A stretch of DNA of 64,000 bases from Mactromeris polynyma (GCA_032209605.1 JASFXZ010000001.1:21470256-21534255); one strand, 5' to 3'; positions 25,317 to 38,147 are shown, counted from the stretch's first letter. Numbers and translations are program-made. Notes: a model not told the origin generated them from the letters alone.

Positions 25317-26097
25317 CCCTAATACCCTGGTGGCCATTGTCTTCCATTTTCTCTTCAAAAATAAATAAAATGATCGTCATAAAACAGATTTGTGAGGTTT
25401 GTTATGTTGAAGTCAGCAGAATACCTTGAAATAACTCGGTTAACGTGTCTCAAAAACATCCCGAAACTACCCTGTCCGTACTTTCTTCTAGCCGGAACAT
25501 ACCCCGATATTCTGCGACACGGTGTTCTAGAGAAACGTCCCTGTTCACTGCTCGCACGTTGGTCCGCTAGTATATGAATGCTTACACATATACGCTTCTT
25601 GTGTAAGTGCAATTGTGCATTGTGACAGGTAAAAAGAATCAATTTGCGATACCGACGGAATCCAAAACAATAGCTGAAAGTAAACAACAAATTCCATTGA
25701 TACGGTCACACAATTCTTTGCGATATGTTTTCGTTCTTGCAAGAACAGAAATAGCCATGCTTACAATCATGTTGTTATTCTATTCACTAGATTAGGAACA
25801 CTCAGCACTTACATGTCAAATGTTACACAGATTTACTAGTAAGTGAGTGAAATTGATTGTGACACTAACTAAGCGCTAAGTATTCTTTTTGATACGCTTT
25901 CTTAGAAATTTGAGTTTTAATCTTAGATTGAGTACAACAGTTTAGTGCTGAGTGTTGCGTACAATGGTTAATCTCAGATGCACACTCAAATCTGACAGAA
26001 AATGGAACAAAGAATACATCAACGCTGCTTAAGCATTGAAATTTACATAGGACACTCTAATTTTCTATATCTGACTCAACAAAGTAGAATTTGACAT
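25317..26097. other. Spacer with overlapping opposite frames, no gene supported
   Basis: A less AT-rich patch at 25390-25580 gives frames of 61 and 111 codons on opposite strands. Neither shows a domain or splice context. Confidence 0.4.
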
Positions 26098-27225
26098 CTG
26101 AGTGGTGAGGGGTGTGTGATGAGTGGTGAGTGGTGAGTGGTGAGTGTTGAATGTTGAGTGTTGAGTGGTGTGTGATGAGTGGTAAGTGGTGAGTGCTGAG
26201 TGTTGAATTCTGAGCTCTGAGTGATGAGTGGTGTGTGATGAGTGTTGAGTGTTGAGTGGTGAGCTCTGAGCTCTGAGTATGTGTGTCGAGTGCTGAGGGC
26301 TGAGTATGTGCGATAAGGGCTGAGCAGTGAGTATGTGAAGTGACTGCTGAGTGGTGATCGCTGAGTGGTGAGTGGTGTGTGGGGGCTGGTGAGTGCTGAG
26401 TAGTGAGCGCTGAGTGGTGTGTGGTGAGTGGTGTGTGGTATGTGGTGAGTGATGAGTGGTGTGTGGCGAGTGGTGTGTGGTGGGTGTGGTGTGTTGTGTG
26501 TCGTGAGCGCTGAGTGGTGTGTGGTGTGTGGTGAGTGGTGAGTGGTGAGTGGTGAGCGCTGAATGGTGAGTAGTGTGTGGTATGTGGTGAGTGCTGAGAT
26601 GTGTGTGGTGAGTGGTGTGTCGTGTGTGGTGTGTGGTGTGTCGTGTGTCATGTGTCGTGAGCGCTGAGTGGTGTGTGGTGTGTGGTGTGTGGTGAGTGCG
26701 GAGTGGTGAGCGCTGAGTGGTGAGTGGTGTGTGGTGAATGGTGTGTGGTGAGTGCTGAGTAGTGAGCGCTGAGTGGTGAGCGCTGAGTGGTGAGTGCTGA
26801 GTAGTTAGCGCTGAGTGGTGAGTGCTGGGTTGTGAGTGGTGAGTGGTGAGCGCTGAGTGATGTGTGGTGAGTGGCGAGCGCTGAGTTGTGAGTGATGTGT
26901 GGTGAGTGGTGAGTGCTGGATTGTAAGTGGTTGGTGGTGAGTGGTGAGTTGTGAGCGCTGAATGGTGAGTGATGTGTGGTGAGTGGTGAGTGGTGAGCGC
27001 TGAGTGGTGAGTGCTGGGTTGTGAGATGTGAGAGGTGATTGGTGTGTGGTAAGTGTTGAACGGTGAGTGGTGAATGCTGAGTGGTTCGTAGTGAGTGCAG
27101 TGGTGAGTACTGAGTGGCAAGTGGTGTGTGGTGAGTGGTAAATGTTGAGTGCTGGGTTGTGAGTGCTGGGTTGTGAGTGCTGAGTGGCAAGTGATGTGTG
27201 GCGAATGGTAATTTTGAGTGCTGCG
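26098..27225. repeat. G/T-rich variable minisatellite
   Basis: 1.1 kb composed of seven-base words GTGAGTG, GTGTGTG, CTGAGTG and GAGCGCT in changing order. The + strand is almost free of C runs and very G-rich, with strong strand asymmetry. Long open frames on the minus strand (Thr/His/Ser/Pro only) are products of the repeat. Confidence 0.92.
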
Positions 27226-27656
27226 TATCAGTTGTTATTCCTGGCTCTGGTCGCGTGCGTCCTAATGCAGGCGTGCTGATCATCCGGGCATTTCTACTCC
27301 TTACAATTGCTTTGCAACAAACTTTGACTCTTTGATCGGTTTTAGGCTATACAGCGAGCCGAAATTACGATCACATTTTAATAATTCAAAAACAATTAAG
27401 GCGCTTCAATTTTCGCACAGACAATGTGTCTTTAATATTATAGTATATATCTATCTATATTTACAGAAATGTCTTTCAGAGATATTGTTACAGCTGATTT
27501 TATATCTTTCTTATGCCATATATCCGCTAAAATGGTAAAAATCTTAAATAGAAATCATATATGGCAAGTCGGTACAACTGTAGGTCTATTTGTATAAAAG
27601 TTAGTACTAAGGGGATACATTTCTTCATCTTTGGTGAGTTTAAAGTGAAGCAATGC

Positions 27657-28180
27657 GGAAATCTACGAAAGACCGGTGATGACATTTACACTTCACTATT
27701 CGAGGGTTCAGTGCAAGACTATACTAACTCCTATATAAATCGAAGGAGTTAGGATAGTCTTGCGCTGAACCCTCGTATTTCTCTTCTAGGAAAGTCACGA
27801 TTTTAAGATTTCCACTTTACGAATTCATGAATTCACGATTTCAACTTCACCAATTCACGATTTCAACTTCCCGAATTCTATATAAGGAATTCTAGAAGTT
27901 GAACTCGTGAATTCGTGAAGTTGACATCATGAATTCGCGGATTCATGAATTGACCAATTCATAATCTTAAAATGAAGAATTCACGATTACAACTTCCGAA
28001 TTCAATATATAAAGAATTCTGGAAGTTGAAATCGTTAATTCGTAAAGTAGAAATAGTTAATTCGCGAATTTATGAATTCAAGATTATGAATTCGTGAAGT
28101 TAAAATCTTAAAATTGTCACATTCCAAGGAGAGAAGTGACGAAGTGTAAATGTCACTAACGGTCTTTCGTAGAAATTTCC
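27657..28180. mobile_element. Nested fold-back element
   Basis: Outer arms (27657-27697 and 28135-28180) are reverse complements over about 40 bases: GGAAATCTACGAAAGACCGG left, GGTCTTTCGTAGAAATTTCC right. Inside the left arm is a second long hairpin (27701-27775). The 330-base middle is built of repeated, partly palindromic words such as GAATTCACGATTTCAACTTC and its reverse complement. No ORF. A fold-back DNA transposon or satellite-like insertion. Confidence 0.75.
27701..27775. repeat. Long hairpin inside the fold-back element
   Basis: CGAGGGTTCAGTGCAAGACT continues to ACTCCT, and the right arm AGGAGTTAGGATAGTCTTGC continues to CCTCG. The stem is about 32 bp with a few mismatches and a short AT-rich loop. 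A related left-arm piece occurs at 36277-36320. Confidence 0.82.
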
Positions 28181-30544
28181 AAGCCCGGTCCAGTTCACCG
28201 GAATATATTCCCTAGCAACACCGCAAACGACAGCGTACATGTATTCATTACATTCAGCGCGATTGCTACTTACATCTTTATTGAAAATATAATTGTGTAC
28301 CCACTCAGAGTATGAGAGATAGTGGTTGCGTCAAGTTGTGAGAAGAGACAATGCTTCACTAAGGTGGCCACAGGACACGGTCCAGTCATAACTCAATTAT
28401 ATGAGACCTTTACTTGTCCATTCCTAATCATTAGTCCCGCTCGTAGACATTGGAGCGCTTTTTTATAAACTTATAATCTCATTTCGGCTAATGTAAGTTC
28501 TTGCAATTTATTGTAACTAAAGCCCCATATCAGGGATAATTTCCGTAGTCCCTTTTCCAATTTTAGTCACTATCTCGTCCTAATTGTGTTACTGGCAGCG
28601 TCCAGAATTTCGAATTACTTTATAATGCTTTGTCGGGGGGAATTTTTGAAAAACAAGAATAATTGTAAAACCTATCTGTTTCGGACATTGGCGCGATATT
28701 CCATTAACGATCTATGAAAAGACTGATAGCTTCGGAATAACCCGAGGCCTCAGTAAATCAAATTTCAGAATAAGTCTACGGCCATTGATCATCGTCAATT
28801 GATTTTAACATTCTTGTGTGTGACCTTTCTTTTCGGTCTTAAATTATACTTCTGACTATTTTATTACATTTAATGTTCCATTATGACCAGTTGCCATGGA
28901 GACGCAGAATGATGGATATTCTACACGAAATTCGCTAGTGTATATTTTATCTTCATATTGGTCAGTTTCATCGATTTTCATTTTTAGTATTAAGGACTTA
29001 GAACGAGTTTCTGTATAAATTGCGGACAGATAGCTGTCAAGTCCAATACATTGGCGATGTTTTGGTCAATAGCAAGTTTTAACGTAAATGCTTGAAGCCA
29101 GAGGCGGGACTGTTGATAAATATATCTTGAAATATTTCTGAGAAATTCGTTGTTATAAGATAAAAATCGGTATTGATTGTAATTTTTTGTAACAAGACTA
29201 TCATTTATGCGCGAATTGCAGACGGTTTGCAACGAAGCATCTGTAACGGGCGCCCATATTCTCTTACGGTCGGCTAATGATAAATATCAACACTTGCGAT
29301 AAGCGATTCTAATGAGAAAAATCTTAATGATATTAAGATTTATGTTGACTGACCGCAACTTTCCGAAGTATTGGAGAGGGTTTTAGAAAGAAATAGATTA
29401 AACCAGGAAATAGTCTTACCATTGGTCATCGCCTGCTGCCGGTGTCTCCAAACGAGTCGCTGTGTCATGCCAAAGGGATCACTTGGAGGAAGCATCTTAA
29501 CATAGGGCCGCGGATATTCGGTGCATATAAACAATGTAATAAGCAAATCGTCGCCTTATTTCCAGAACCCCGTAGCTCAATTTTTGGCGGTTTTTGAGTA
29601 TTTGATATCATTAAAACTGTCCGAGTTTCCAAACTCTTTCTATTAGCACTACCTTTATTGTTCTGGAATGCACACAACTAGAATAAAATGCAATTCCATA
29701 ACCCCGTATGTAACAATTATCTCAAGAGGGTAAAACTTTAAAGTTGTTTTTCCCAAAATGACGAAAAACAAGTTATGGGGTTCTGGATATAATGCGATGA
29801 TGTTTGCTTGCATTTCGTTTTTCATTGATTGACAAATTTGAATACTGACGGATATTATCAACCGTACATAAAAGGCAAGTATAGGAAAGTCTAGTAGCAG
29901 CATAAACAGCAGCAGCAACAACAACAACAACAGTATTATAAGGAATTATAGCCCCTAAAACCATCCCTGATAATTTAACAATATAAATGTGAGCATGGTA
30001 AACGGCTAAGGGCAAACAAGTTCCCTTGAAGCTTGTTCTTATTTTTGTGTTTTACGACGTATTCGGTCACTTCTGTTGGCGTCGGTCCTAAGCACCGATT
30101 TACATATGTTAGAAAAACATTAGTATAAAATTCGTTTATTCTACAGCGAATTTCTTGCAACTTCCTAATGTCTGTCCGTAACAACGGATTGTCTATACTA
30201 CGTCCGGTCATTTATTTATCATGGTGTCCGCAATAGTGAATTTATAAGCTGGGATAGACGTATCAATCATCGCAAAATGTATAAGAAAGGTTTGATTCAT
30301 GACGTGTTTTTGAGTTGTGGATTACCAATCATATGCTGCAAAGATATTTGATATAGAAATGATAGGGTGATATACAAGTGTATTATGATGAAATAATAAC
30401 GATCGAAAACGCACATAGATACTTTTGTGTCCTGTAATGCCAACTGGCGGTAGCTGTATTGCATTGCCTAAGTCGGGCATTATAGGGACTGTTCATATGC
30501 TGAGTTTGGTTAGTCCGGTGTCTGTTAGGTTTATGTGCCTGTGT
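28181..30544. other. Spacer, nothing recognised
   Basis: Only the short CAG/CAA run at 29906. No exon or element borders seen. Confidence 0.5.
29906..29932 (+). repeat. Short CAG/CAA microsatellite
   Basis: ACAGCAGCAGCAACAACAAC and continuation, under 30 bases. Confidence 0.8.
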
Positions 30545-30735
30545 GTGGTATCATGTCACGTGTCTATGACGTGGTATCATGTCACGTGTCTATGACGTGG
30601 TATCATGTCACGTGTCTATGACGTGGTATCATGTCACGTGTCTATGACGTGGTATCATGTCACGTGTCTATGGTGTGGTATCATGTCACGTGCCTATGGC
30701 GTGGTATCATGTCACGTGTCTATGGCGTGGTATCA
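30545..30735 (+). repeat. 26-bp minisatellite carrying CACGTG
   Basis: Seven full units start at 30545, 30571, 30597, 30623, 30649, 30675 and 30701, plus a partial one at 30727. Core GTGGTATCATGTCACGTGTC then TATGAC (TATGGT or TATGGC in the last units). Each unit holds one GTCACGTG E-box; differences concentrate at the right end. Confidence 0.95.
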
Positions 30736-31605
30736 CAGTGTGACAGCTCTCTATCTGCTGTACAAGTAGACGCTGCTTCCATTGTACACCAAATGACCCA
30801 AGGTGTCGATGCACCATCAAACAAGATAAACAATAAAAATCTTGAAACAAGATGGTCGGCGCAATTTGAAGACAAATATCAGCATCTAAGCAAGGCATGC
30901 CTTTTTGAACGGATACGGCATGATCAAGTGCATTTGTCTACAGGGATACAATCCCTAACCACGAAGCTTGACGGAAATTGTCGGAGAGTCCCGAAGCAAA
31001 CCAACTGATGCTTGTCCTAAAATTACCGGAAATATGTTTTAAAATTGCTTTAAACGTTAAACACTTGCAGGCTTAATTGTGAACTTCGTCTTCAATATTT
31101 TATTCTTTCGAACTAAGCTAGTCAAATCGCAGCTGCTTTGTGTAATATATTTGTTGTTTGTTCGTGCTACAAGCGACATTATTTTATAGATCTGAGACCA
31201 TAAATTAAATCCGAAACATCGATCAAAACTGTAAAATTCAAAAACATGGCCTTTCCAGTCTTAATGAAATTCTAATGTTTCGTAATAAGCCATAAAATAA
31301 AACCCCAACAAATTACTAATTAAAATAAATCAATGCGCCGATTTTGTTTGAATGTGAAAACTTGTCATTTTCTCATGTAAAATCATAGCAGAGTGAGAGA
31401 CAAACAATTAAATTTCTCTCAGAGTTGAAACAGGTTTTTTTCTCGAACCATTCATCGTTGGATTTAATTTAATTTCATAAAATAAACGCATATTGGTTGT
31501 CGTAAAATAATCGAACGTTTTGCGGCAAACGATAAATATAGTTCCTTAGGTTGTAGAATTCAGTTCAGTACACTTAACATTCAAAACGTATCGTCTGGAT
31601 CTATT
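30736..31605. other. Open frame after the 26-bp minisatellite, then empty
   Basis: The frame that runs out of the minisatellite stays open to 31008 (about 90 non-repetitive codons, including ETRWSAQFEDKYQHLSKA). No start, acceptor or relative is clear, so it is not called as a gene. Confidence 0.35.
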
Positions 31606-31865
31606 TTTTGGGGGTTTAATGTCTTTTTCAACATTTTCATTGTATGACTACATGTTGACCGTACCAGTTTTACTGGATCTTATCATCAACCAGTATTAAC
31701 TTGCCCTTCCGCGAGCAGGTGACAACTTCTCCGCTCGAATCAGTGGAGGACAAGTGCATGACTATAGCCAAATACCACAGAAGAACCTCACCAGCCCTTA
31801 CGGAAATCGAACCTGGACCTCCCGGGTGACAGCCCAGCCCTCCACCAAGCTAACCAGACGGGCTT
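31606..31865 (-). mobile_element. tRNA-derived SINE, type A, reverse
   Basis: In reverse: GGAAATCGAACCTGGACCTC (B box), CCACCAAGCTAACCAGACGG (A box); body ACTTGCCCTTCCGCGAGCAG; the tail at the left is the complement of a run ending in CCCCC. Confidence 0.74.
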
Positions 31866-32590
31866 ATAATGGAATTAACGGCTGTTTGAAAAAAAGACTT
31901 AAAATAATTAATCTTTTCAGTGTAATTGAGACTCGATCATTTATTGTACATGTGTATTCAATAACATTATAGAAGTTATTTACGATGTTCAGACTTAAAA
32001 CTTCATTAAGATTCCAGAGTTACTTTGAAGCCAATGAGGCCGCTTCATCCAGAACAAGATACCGGGACTTCACATTAATACATATACGAATACATTACAT
32101 TAAACATCGTCGTTGTCATAGTGTGCCAAAGATGACGACCATACAAATCAGTGTTGCATTAAGTGATCATTAGTTTCATTTACACACGAACCACAAACTT
32201 AGCTAAGATTATAACCCTTTTTTGAAATGAGCAATACATCGTATTATGTGTATTTCATCTACTTCATTTATTGTAATAGTAAGTATGTGGTGTAAAATAT
32301 TACTAGTCAAAAGAGAAAACCCGCCATTTTTAATTTTGAGAAACTTCACTAAATGGAGACAAAGTAAGCTTAAACGATGAGCATGCTTTTGACAGGATTA
32401 CGTCGACCATTTTCTATAGTTCAAATGATTTGAATTATAATTGCTATATGTTGCAGCAATCTACATCAACAGTAGAAGTTTTCGGTAGCTCTTCAGAAAT
32501 GTAAAATAGCAATAGGCTAGCGAGTTAGCACTGGACTGGTATATATGTATTCTCGCCGACCGGTGTTTTAGTAAGGTCCACTAGAAGTCT

Positions 32591-32779
32591 GGGGTTCCAC
32601 TAGTTGCTGAATCTCATGGGTCATTTTGATGATTTATGACCCAATTTTACCATTTTATAACCCAAATACCTTTAATTTAGTGAACAATTGACCTTTAAGC
32701 CAGAATTCTGAGGGTCAAAATGTGGCTTTTGGGTAATTCCAGGGGTCAAAGGGTCAAATCAAGGGTCAAATGGAACCCC
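32591..32779 (+). mobile_element. M4 TIR element
   Basis: Starts GGGGTTCCA and ends TGGAACCCC, a perfect 9-bp inverted repeat. The interior has TGCTGAATCTCATGGGTCAT and GGGTCAAAGGGTCAAATC. 189 bp. Recurs at 53698, 55883 and 62220. Confidence 0.85.
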
Positions 32780-35493
32780 TGTAGAAGTCATATCGGACCG
32801 TGTTGACAAATGGATTGAATATACTCAGTACATACACTTAGGATACACAACATATTTGAATAATGCCTACAAGTAATTAAAACCGGATGTGTGTCCTGTT
32901 TGCATAAAAACATCGTAATTAACATGTTCGAATCTACACGAATCTATAAAAAAAATTACGTAAAATCTTTGTTCATCATGTACATCAACCTTCCGAATGA
33001 AGAATAATAGATAATAAAAGATAAGACGAAATGTTATCGTTTATTTTTATCGGTTATTGTTTATAACCAAAATAACTTTTATCAAATTTTATTGTAATTG
33101 CGAAACTATTTCATACATAAGCGAAAAAGAACAATCACGCGCGGACAAGAATAGTTCGGCAAAAAAACAACATTCGTGTCGGCGATAAGTTTTTTGATGG
33201 ATAGTAGCTATATAATTGCTTTCTTGGCCCGGAGTCCCCGCGGTTATGTTCTGGACAAAACATATTTTATTTATACAAACTCCAATTTCTATCTAATACA
33301 TCAAACATATCCTCTAGGTGGCCGGCGACTTAAAATCTAATTCTCTGTAGTGAAAAAGGAATCGTCCGCGGAAATTGCCTTTTATGACAACATTACTTAA
33401 TGAAAGCGTGAATACGTCCAGACCCGTGTTTAATATATCTCAAGAATTTTAGTCACGGAAACTTTGCTTGACCGAGCGAATACAATTTCCTAATACCACT
33501 GAATATAATCTATTTATTTGGCAACGAGAACTGTATTGAATTCTAAGATAAGCATCAAGGAAAACAAAATCACGCGAAATATCATCTTTAGTTTGGTTTA
33601 AAGGAAGGAGAGACAAAAAGTCAATAACGGTATACTGACCAGAGCCGTCCATCGGACGTTTGAAACGTAAACTAATAAGTTTCATGTAAGAAAATCCATC
33701 ATAATGGTTGCCATGGCAACGCTGATAATTGAACATTAAATATAATGAAATCGTGCGTAGTATGAAAGTCTCAAGAAAGCGGTTAAAATCAATAATTCTG
33801 ATCAATACGAAGTGGCCATGTCACTGACCCGGCTATTCTGAACGTTAAATTTGTGGAAATTCGAGAAAATTAATGTTTTCTCTGGAACCCATTTCTATGT
33901 TTGTAGACCATATTGCTTCTCCAAAATTCCTAGTCGGAAATTTTGTCTGAGCCGAGGAAAGATGACGCTGGTCATTTATTATGATATGGTAATTGAACTG
34001 AATAGAACATAGAGCTGAAAAGTCCAAAAGTTTAATTAAAAATGGCCAAGTTTGAAGCATATGTGTGTAAATACATAATAATTTACAGTCAAATACGGAC
34101 ATATTAGCTGGGACTGATTTTAATAAATGCAACAGACGAAGACCATTAGTACACATACATGGTTTTTGACTTTGATTTTGATTCAAAACTTTACATCAAT
34201 CATAGATAACACTTCGACACTGATTCGATTAATGAGACAAAGTTTACTTCAGTCGAGTTGAAATAATGCAAACTACGATATACATACTAATTAAAATCAT
34301 TTTGTTAACTATTTAAGACAGAGCCACAAATTCCCCATATCTTGTGGTACACACAAACTTCAATTCATTCATGTACTTTCCAGAAACCTACTATACTATA
34401 TGTATAAAGAGTACATTGTTTTGTATTGAAAGCGTTCTATGATTCTACGCAATCTAGTCAAAGGGGGACAACTGTATCATAGATACTTACATCCATACCT
34501 TGTCTTGTTGCTTTGATTATTGTAAAATCGAAATGCTTTCAATTAATATTTTATGCAGCATGATAAAAGTGCATCACATCGCCTGAGCCGCACAGTCTGT
34601 TGTATATAAACTATGTATTCGCCCTTTTTTTTCATTGGAAAACATAGCCACATACATCAAGTCAGGGTACGTTTTGAGTACTGAATAATGGTGTAAGAAG
34701 CAGTGATGTTGATTTTTTTTCTCTAATTAATAATGACTCGGGAATTCAATACAAGATTTAAACATACATAAAACAGAATGAATCGATAGAATTGATCATA
34801 AACTGGACATCTGCTCATTTGAGATTTATCATCAATAATACAGCTTTTATGTTGTCGATTTTCACATATTATCACCGTTTCAGGTCGCTAACTACATCAG
34901 TTTATCAAATGCTACATTTTACATGTAATTAGAGCTTAATGAAGCAACTAGTCGAGATTACATACGTGGATATAGATTTTTGGTGACGAAATTGGCCAAT
35001 TTTCCAGACTTTAATCTCCCTAACTCGTGAAGCTAATGTCCAGTTTCAAAGTCAATACGCAATTAAGCTTCTAACGCTGGGGTTGGTCAGTAGATGATGG
35101 CATTATGCCGAGTTGAATTTTCACAGCGGCCTATATTGATTATGGCTGGAGAAAACAATAAAAGATTTAAGAAGTTTGCTAGAAATGTTCAATGAAGCCA
35201 GAACAATGTCAAATGAGAGGATTGAGTCCGAAGTAGGAAGAAATGAACTAAAAACAGTCTCTGTGGTGTAGAAATGTGGTCAACGGGGCGATTGATTAGC
35301 TTCTTAACTTGTTATGGATAAATGAAACAATCCACACAAATCTGGCCATCCATCTAGAATGCTTGGTGTTTTTTTAAACAATACAAAATTGAGAGGTCAA
35401 TGTTGAATATTTATAGTGTCATTTTCACTATTGTGCTATAGCAATTGATATTTTTTGTGATATTTTATGTTGTATACATGAGTATATGTTTAT
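32780..35493. other. Spacer, nothing recognised
   Basis: Two minus-strand frames (33449-33805, 118 codons; 33845-34186, 113 codons) sit close together but show no domain, and their flanks lack convincing splice sites. Confidence 0.45.
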
Positions 35494-35563
35494 GCTTCTC
35501 GTTGCCAAAGGCAAATAGGCTTGCCGATATGCAATAAAGTTTGTTTGTTGTTTGTTTGTTGAA
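35494..35563 (+). mobile_element. Possible LINE-type 3' tail
   Basis: CTTGCCGATATGCAATAAAG followed by TTTG repeats. The polyadenylation-like word plus a microsatellite end suggests a retrotransposon tail. It lies 370 bases before a SINE in the same orientation. Confidence 0.35.
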
Positions 35564-35935
35564 AACACGTTTCGAACTTTGGCATAAGAAAATGCAACAT
35601 TTTAATTAATATACTTTAAAGCATTTTACTTCACTACCCACGAAAACAGATTTGTATATAGCAAATTTTGTTTTAGCTTTAAAGTGCTGCGATAGAATTT
35701 GTCTCGTCGATTGCTTGAATACATGTAAATTTCTTTCACTCATAGAAAAAACTTAATTCATAAGATATTAAAGGTTAGTGTATAGACAAAAGTAACCAGA
35801 TCGCCCCCTTAATATCAACACGTGTGTTTATGTTATACATGTACTGAAATGCTTTTTTAACTGATCACTTCTTATATTGTCATATTTATTTATTATAAAT
35901 AAAATCAAATATAAATTAACGAAAGTTGTGTACCC

Positions 35936-36205
35936 CCGCCCAGCTTGTCCAGTTGGTAGAGCGCCAGACTGTCATCTGTCAGATCCGGGTTCGATTCCTG
36001 GGTTTGGCACGTTATGTTCTCCCGCGGCGTAACATCCAGGCAACAGTCATGTCCTCCACATGTGGAGAAGTTGTCAGTTGCTTGCGGAAGAGCAAGTTAG
36101 TACTAGTTGATAATAAATTCCAGGAATAAGCAGGTTAGCTCAACTGGACGCCGTATTTTACTTGAAAATGTAAAACCCGGTGAAAACAAACATACTAAAT
36201 TTGTT
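35936..36205 (+). mobile_element. tRNA-derived SINE, type A, good copy
   Basis: CAGTTGGTAGAGCGCCAGAC (A box side) and CCGGGTTCGATTCCTGGG (B box) form a tRNA-like cloverleaf half. The body shares ACATGTGGAGAAGTTGTC and GCTTGCGGAAGAGCAAGTTA with 7184, ending in an A-rich tail. The head is not a functional tRNA because the 3' acceptor side does not pair. Confidence 0.78.
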
Positions 36206-36276
36206 TTTCTTCATTCTCAACCATACCTCAAAAATCCACACATGCTTATAAACACCAGAAACCTAGGGTGACTATT

Positions 36277-36320
36277 TCGAGGGTTCAAAGCAAGGCTATC
36301 GTAACTCCTATGTATTTATA
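36277..36320 (+). repeat. Fragment of the 27701 hairpin arm
   Basis: TTTCGAGGGTTCAAAGCAAG followed by GCTATCGTAACTCCTATGTA, a diverged copy of the left arm at 27701. The rest of the fold-back element is absent. Confidence 0.55.
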
Positions 36321-36593
36321 TAAGAATTGCAGTATATAATCTTGTACAAAAGTGATATAATGTAGTGTCGTGACCAAAGGCATTGTTTTGTATATACACG
36401 ATGATTATATTGTACAAGTTGATAAAGATTACGTTCTGTTCTATTCTGTCCTGTTTAACATTAATATAGTAGTCTATCGATTGATGAACTTACAAACTGG
36501 GACTTATAATTCCGAGATTACGGATAGATTCGTTTTAAGCGGGTTTAAAGCCATTTTTCCAACAATTTCAGTTATATATAGCAGTCTGTATAC

Positions 36594-36689
36594 TTAACCA
36601 GTTTTCCTGGAATTAATTATCAACTAGTACTAACTTGCCCTTCCGCATACAGCTGACCAATTTTTCCACATGAATCAGAGATTGAGGTG
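36594..36689 (-). mobile_element. tRNA-derived SINE, type A, 3' body fragment
   Basis: TTAACCAGTTTTCCTGGAAT and ACTAACTTGCCCTTCCGCAT match the SINE bodies at 19735 and 31606. The tRNA head is missing, and an M2 element lies just to the right. Confidence 0.68.
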
Positions 36690-36707
36690 AATACGAATAG
36701 ATATATA

Positions 36708-36883
36708 CAGTCGGACCTCGTTCATTCGATTTCATTTCGAATAATACATGGTTTCGAGTAGCCCATTTCAATTCGACGTGTCTATAGAAGAAAAAAGGAA
36801 GAAGATATATCGGGACCTGATATTTATTTCGGATAATACCTAGTATTCGGATAGATGGTTGTCGAATAAAGGAGGTGCGACTG
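36708..36883 (+). mobile_element. M2 miniature TIR element
   Basis: CAGTCGGACCTCGTTCATTC to AGGAGGTGCGACTG. It follows 18 bases after a SINE fragment. Confidence 0.85.
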
Positions 36884-38147
36884 TTTATAAATAGCAGTTG
36901 AATACTAGTAACAAAATGTCGTATATTCCAATGGACTCCATAAGTATGAAGCCATTTATGTCATAAAATATTACAAAGATGAGTGATCAGGCTAGAGTAT
37001 AGTATATTCTGTATTATTTGATTCGACGGAAAGATAAAAAGTCAACATAATTAAATGGATGGTGTCAGGAAGCAGCTTCGGGTCATTTTAAATGAAAAAT
37101 GCACTTTCTGATAGATTTACGTATTTTATATACACTGATATGTCACTCACGTCTAATAGTTGTTTTCAAAGTTCCTTTGAGTACTAACCACGTGTAATTA
37201 ATCTAATACGGTACGTCAAAAGCCAATCTCACTGTTTTAATCAGAACGTGCATCTTTTACATCTTCAATTAATTGGTTTTTAAGTAAATCCCTCTGAGGG
37301 ACGCATTCATGACGTCGCAAACAAATGAAATTTTATTTTCAGACTATGTCAATACAGTATCCCGTGTCACAGAGATGAAATTTTATCGAAGAATAATTAT
37401 TTTATCAAAAAGCAAATAGACTTCAATTAGACGTGCAAGAACAAACTAAAATCAATTAAGTAAATCTACGAAGCTAAATGGATGGTTTTTGATGAGAGTT
37501 CCTGACACTTAATTGTTTTGCCTACCAACCTGATTTCTCTAGTCGCTAGCTCTGTGTTCTTCGGTCATGTTACAATTATGGTAAACTTATTTTCTCAATC
37601 ATATGTCAATAGATATCAAATCCTACAGTGAGTCTTTTCAAACTGAAAGTAATTTAATACTACATTAGGGAATCCATCTGTGGCAGCGTGTCTAAAGTAG
37701 AGCAGTCTTGGACGTGTGTACCAAATAATTGCTTTAACTTATCCGAACAATCGTGAATTCAAGTCGACAGTCATGTACATGTAATTCCAGTTTTTATATT
37801 GTATGTCAATTAAATATCACCCGATACATTTATTAAATAAAAGAAAAACTATCTATTCCATTACTTGTCCACACTGTGAAACGTTTTAAAAGAGAGAATA
37901 AGTTGCTACAGGGAACACCACATACATAAGACAATGCCTTTCCACACAGTCTCTGGGGGGATACAACAGTCCACAACACATCAGGTATTTGAGGACGTGC
38001 AAGGATAAATACTCAAGGAAACAGGGGCGCAAGGAATGGCCTGACCGACCATAAGGGAGAACTAAGGAGAATGCATGAATACATACAGGGGGTAGGAATT
38101 TAATGAATGGAATACATCACAGGACAAGTCAAGACAATGAGTGGAAT
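36884..38147. other. Spacer, nothing recognised
   Basis: Unique AT-rich sequence between M2 and the M1-like half element. Confidence 0.5.

Noticed and set aside
25355..25690. 111-codon minus-strand frame
   Set aside because: Overlaps frames on the opposite strand in a locally GC-richer patch; no motif or splice context.
26065..27283. Open frames of 351, 211 and 191 codons on the minus strand
   Set aside because: All are translations of the G/T-rich array in different frames (Thr, His, Ser, Pro only). Three frames open at once shows it is composition, not coding.
30631..31008. 125-codon frame
   Set aside because: The first third is the 26-bp minisatellite. The rest is non-repetitive but has no start, acceptor or recognisable domain, so it is only noted.
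33449..34186. Two adjacent minus-strand frames of 118 and 113 codons as one gene
   Set aside because: No domain, no convincing splice sites between them, and composition typical of AT-rich chance frames.
35936..36012. tRNA gene with B box GGTTCGATTCC
   Set aside because: The 3' acceptor side does not pair and the downstream body is shared with other SINE copies.
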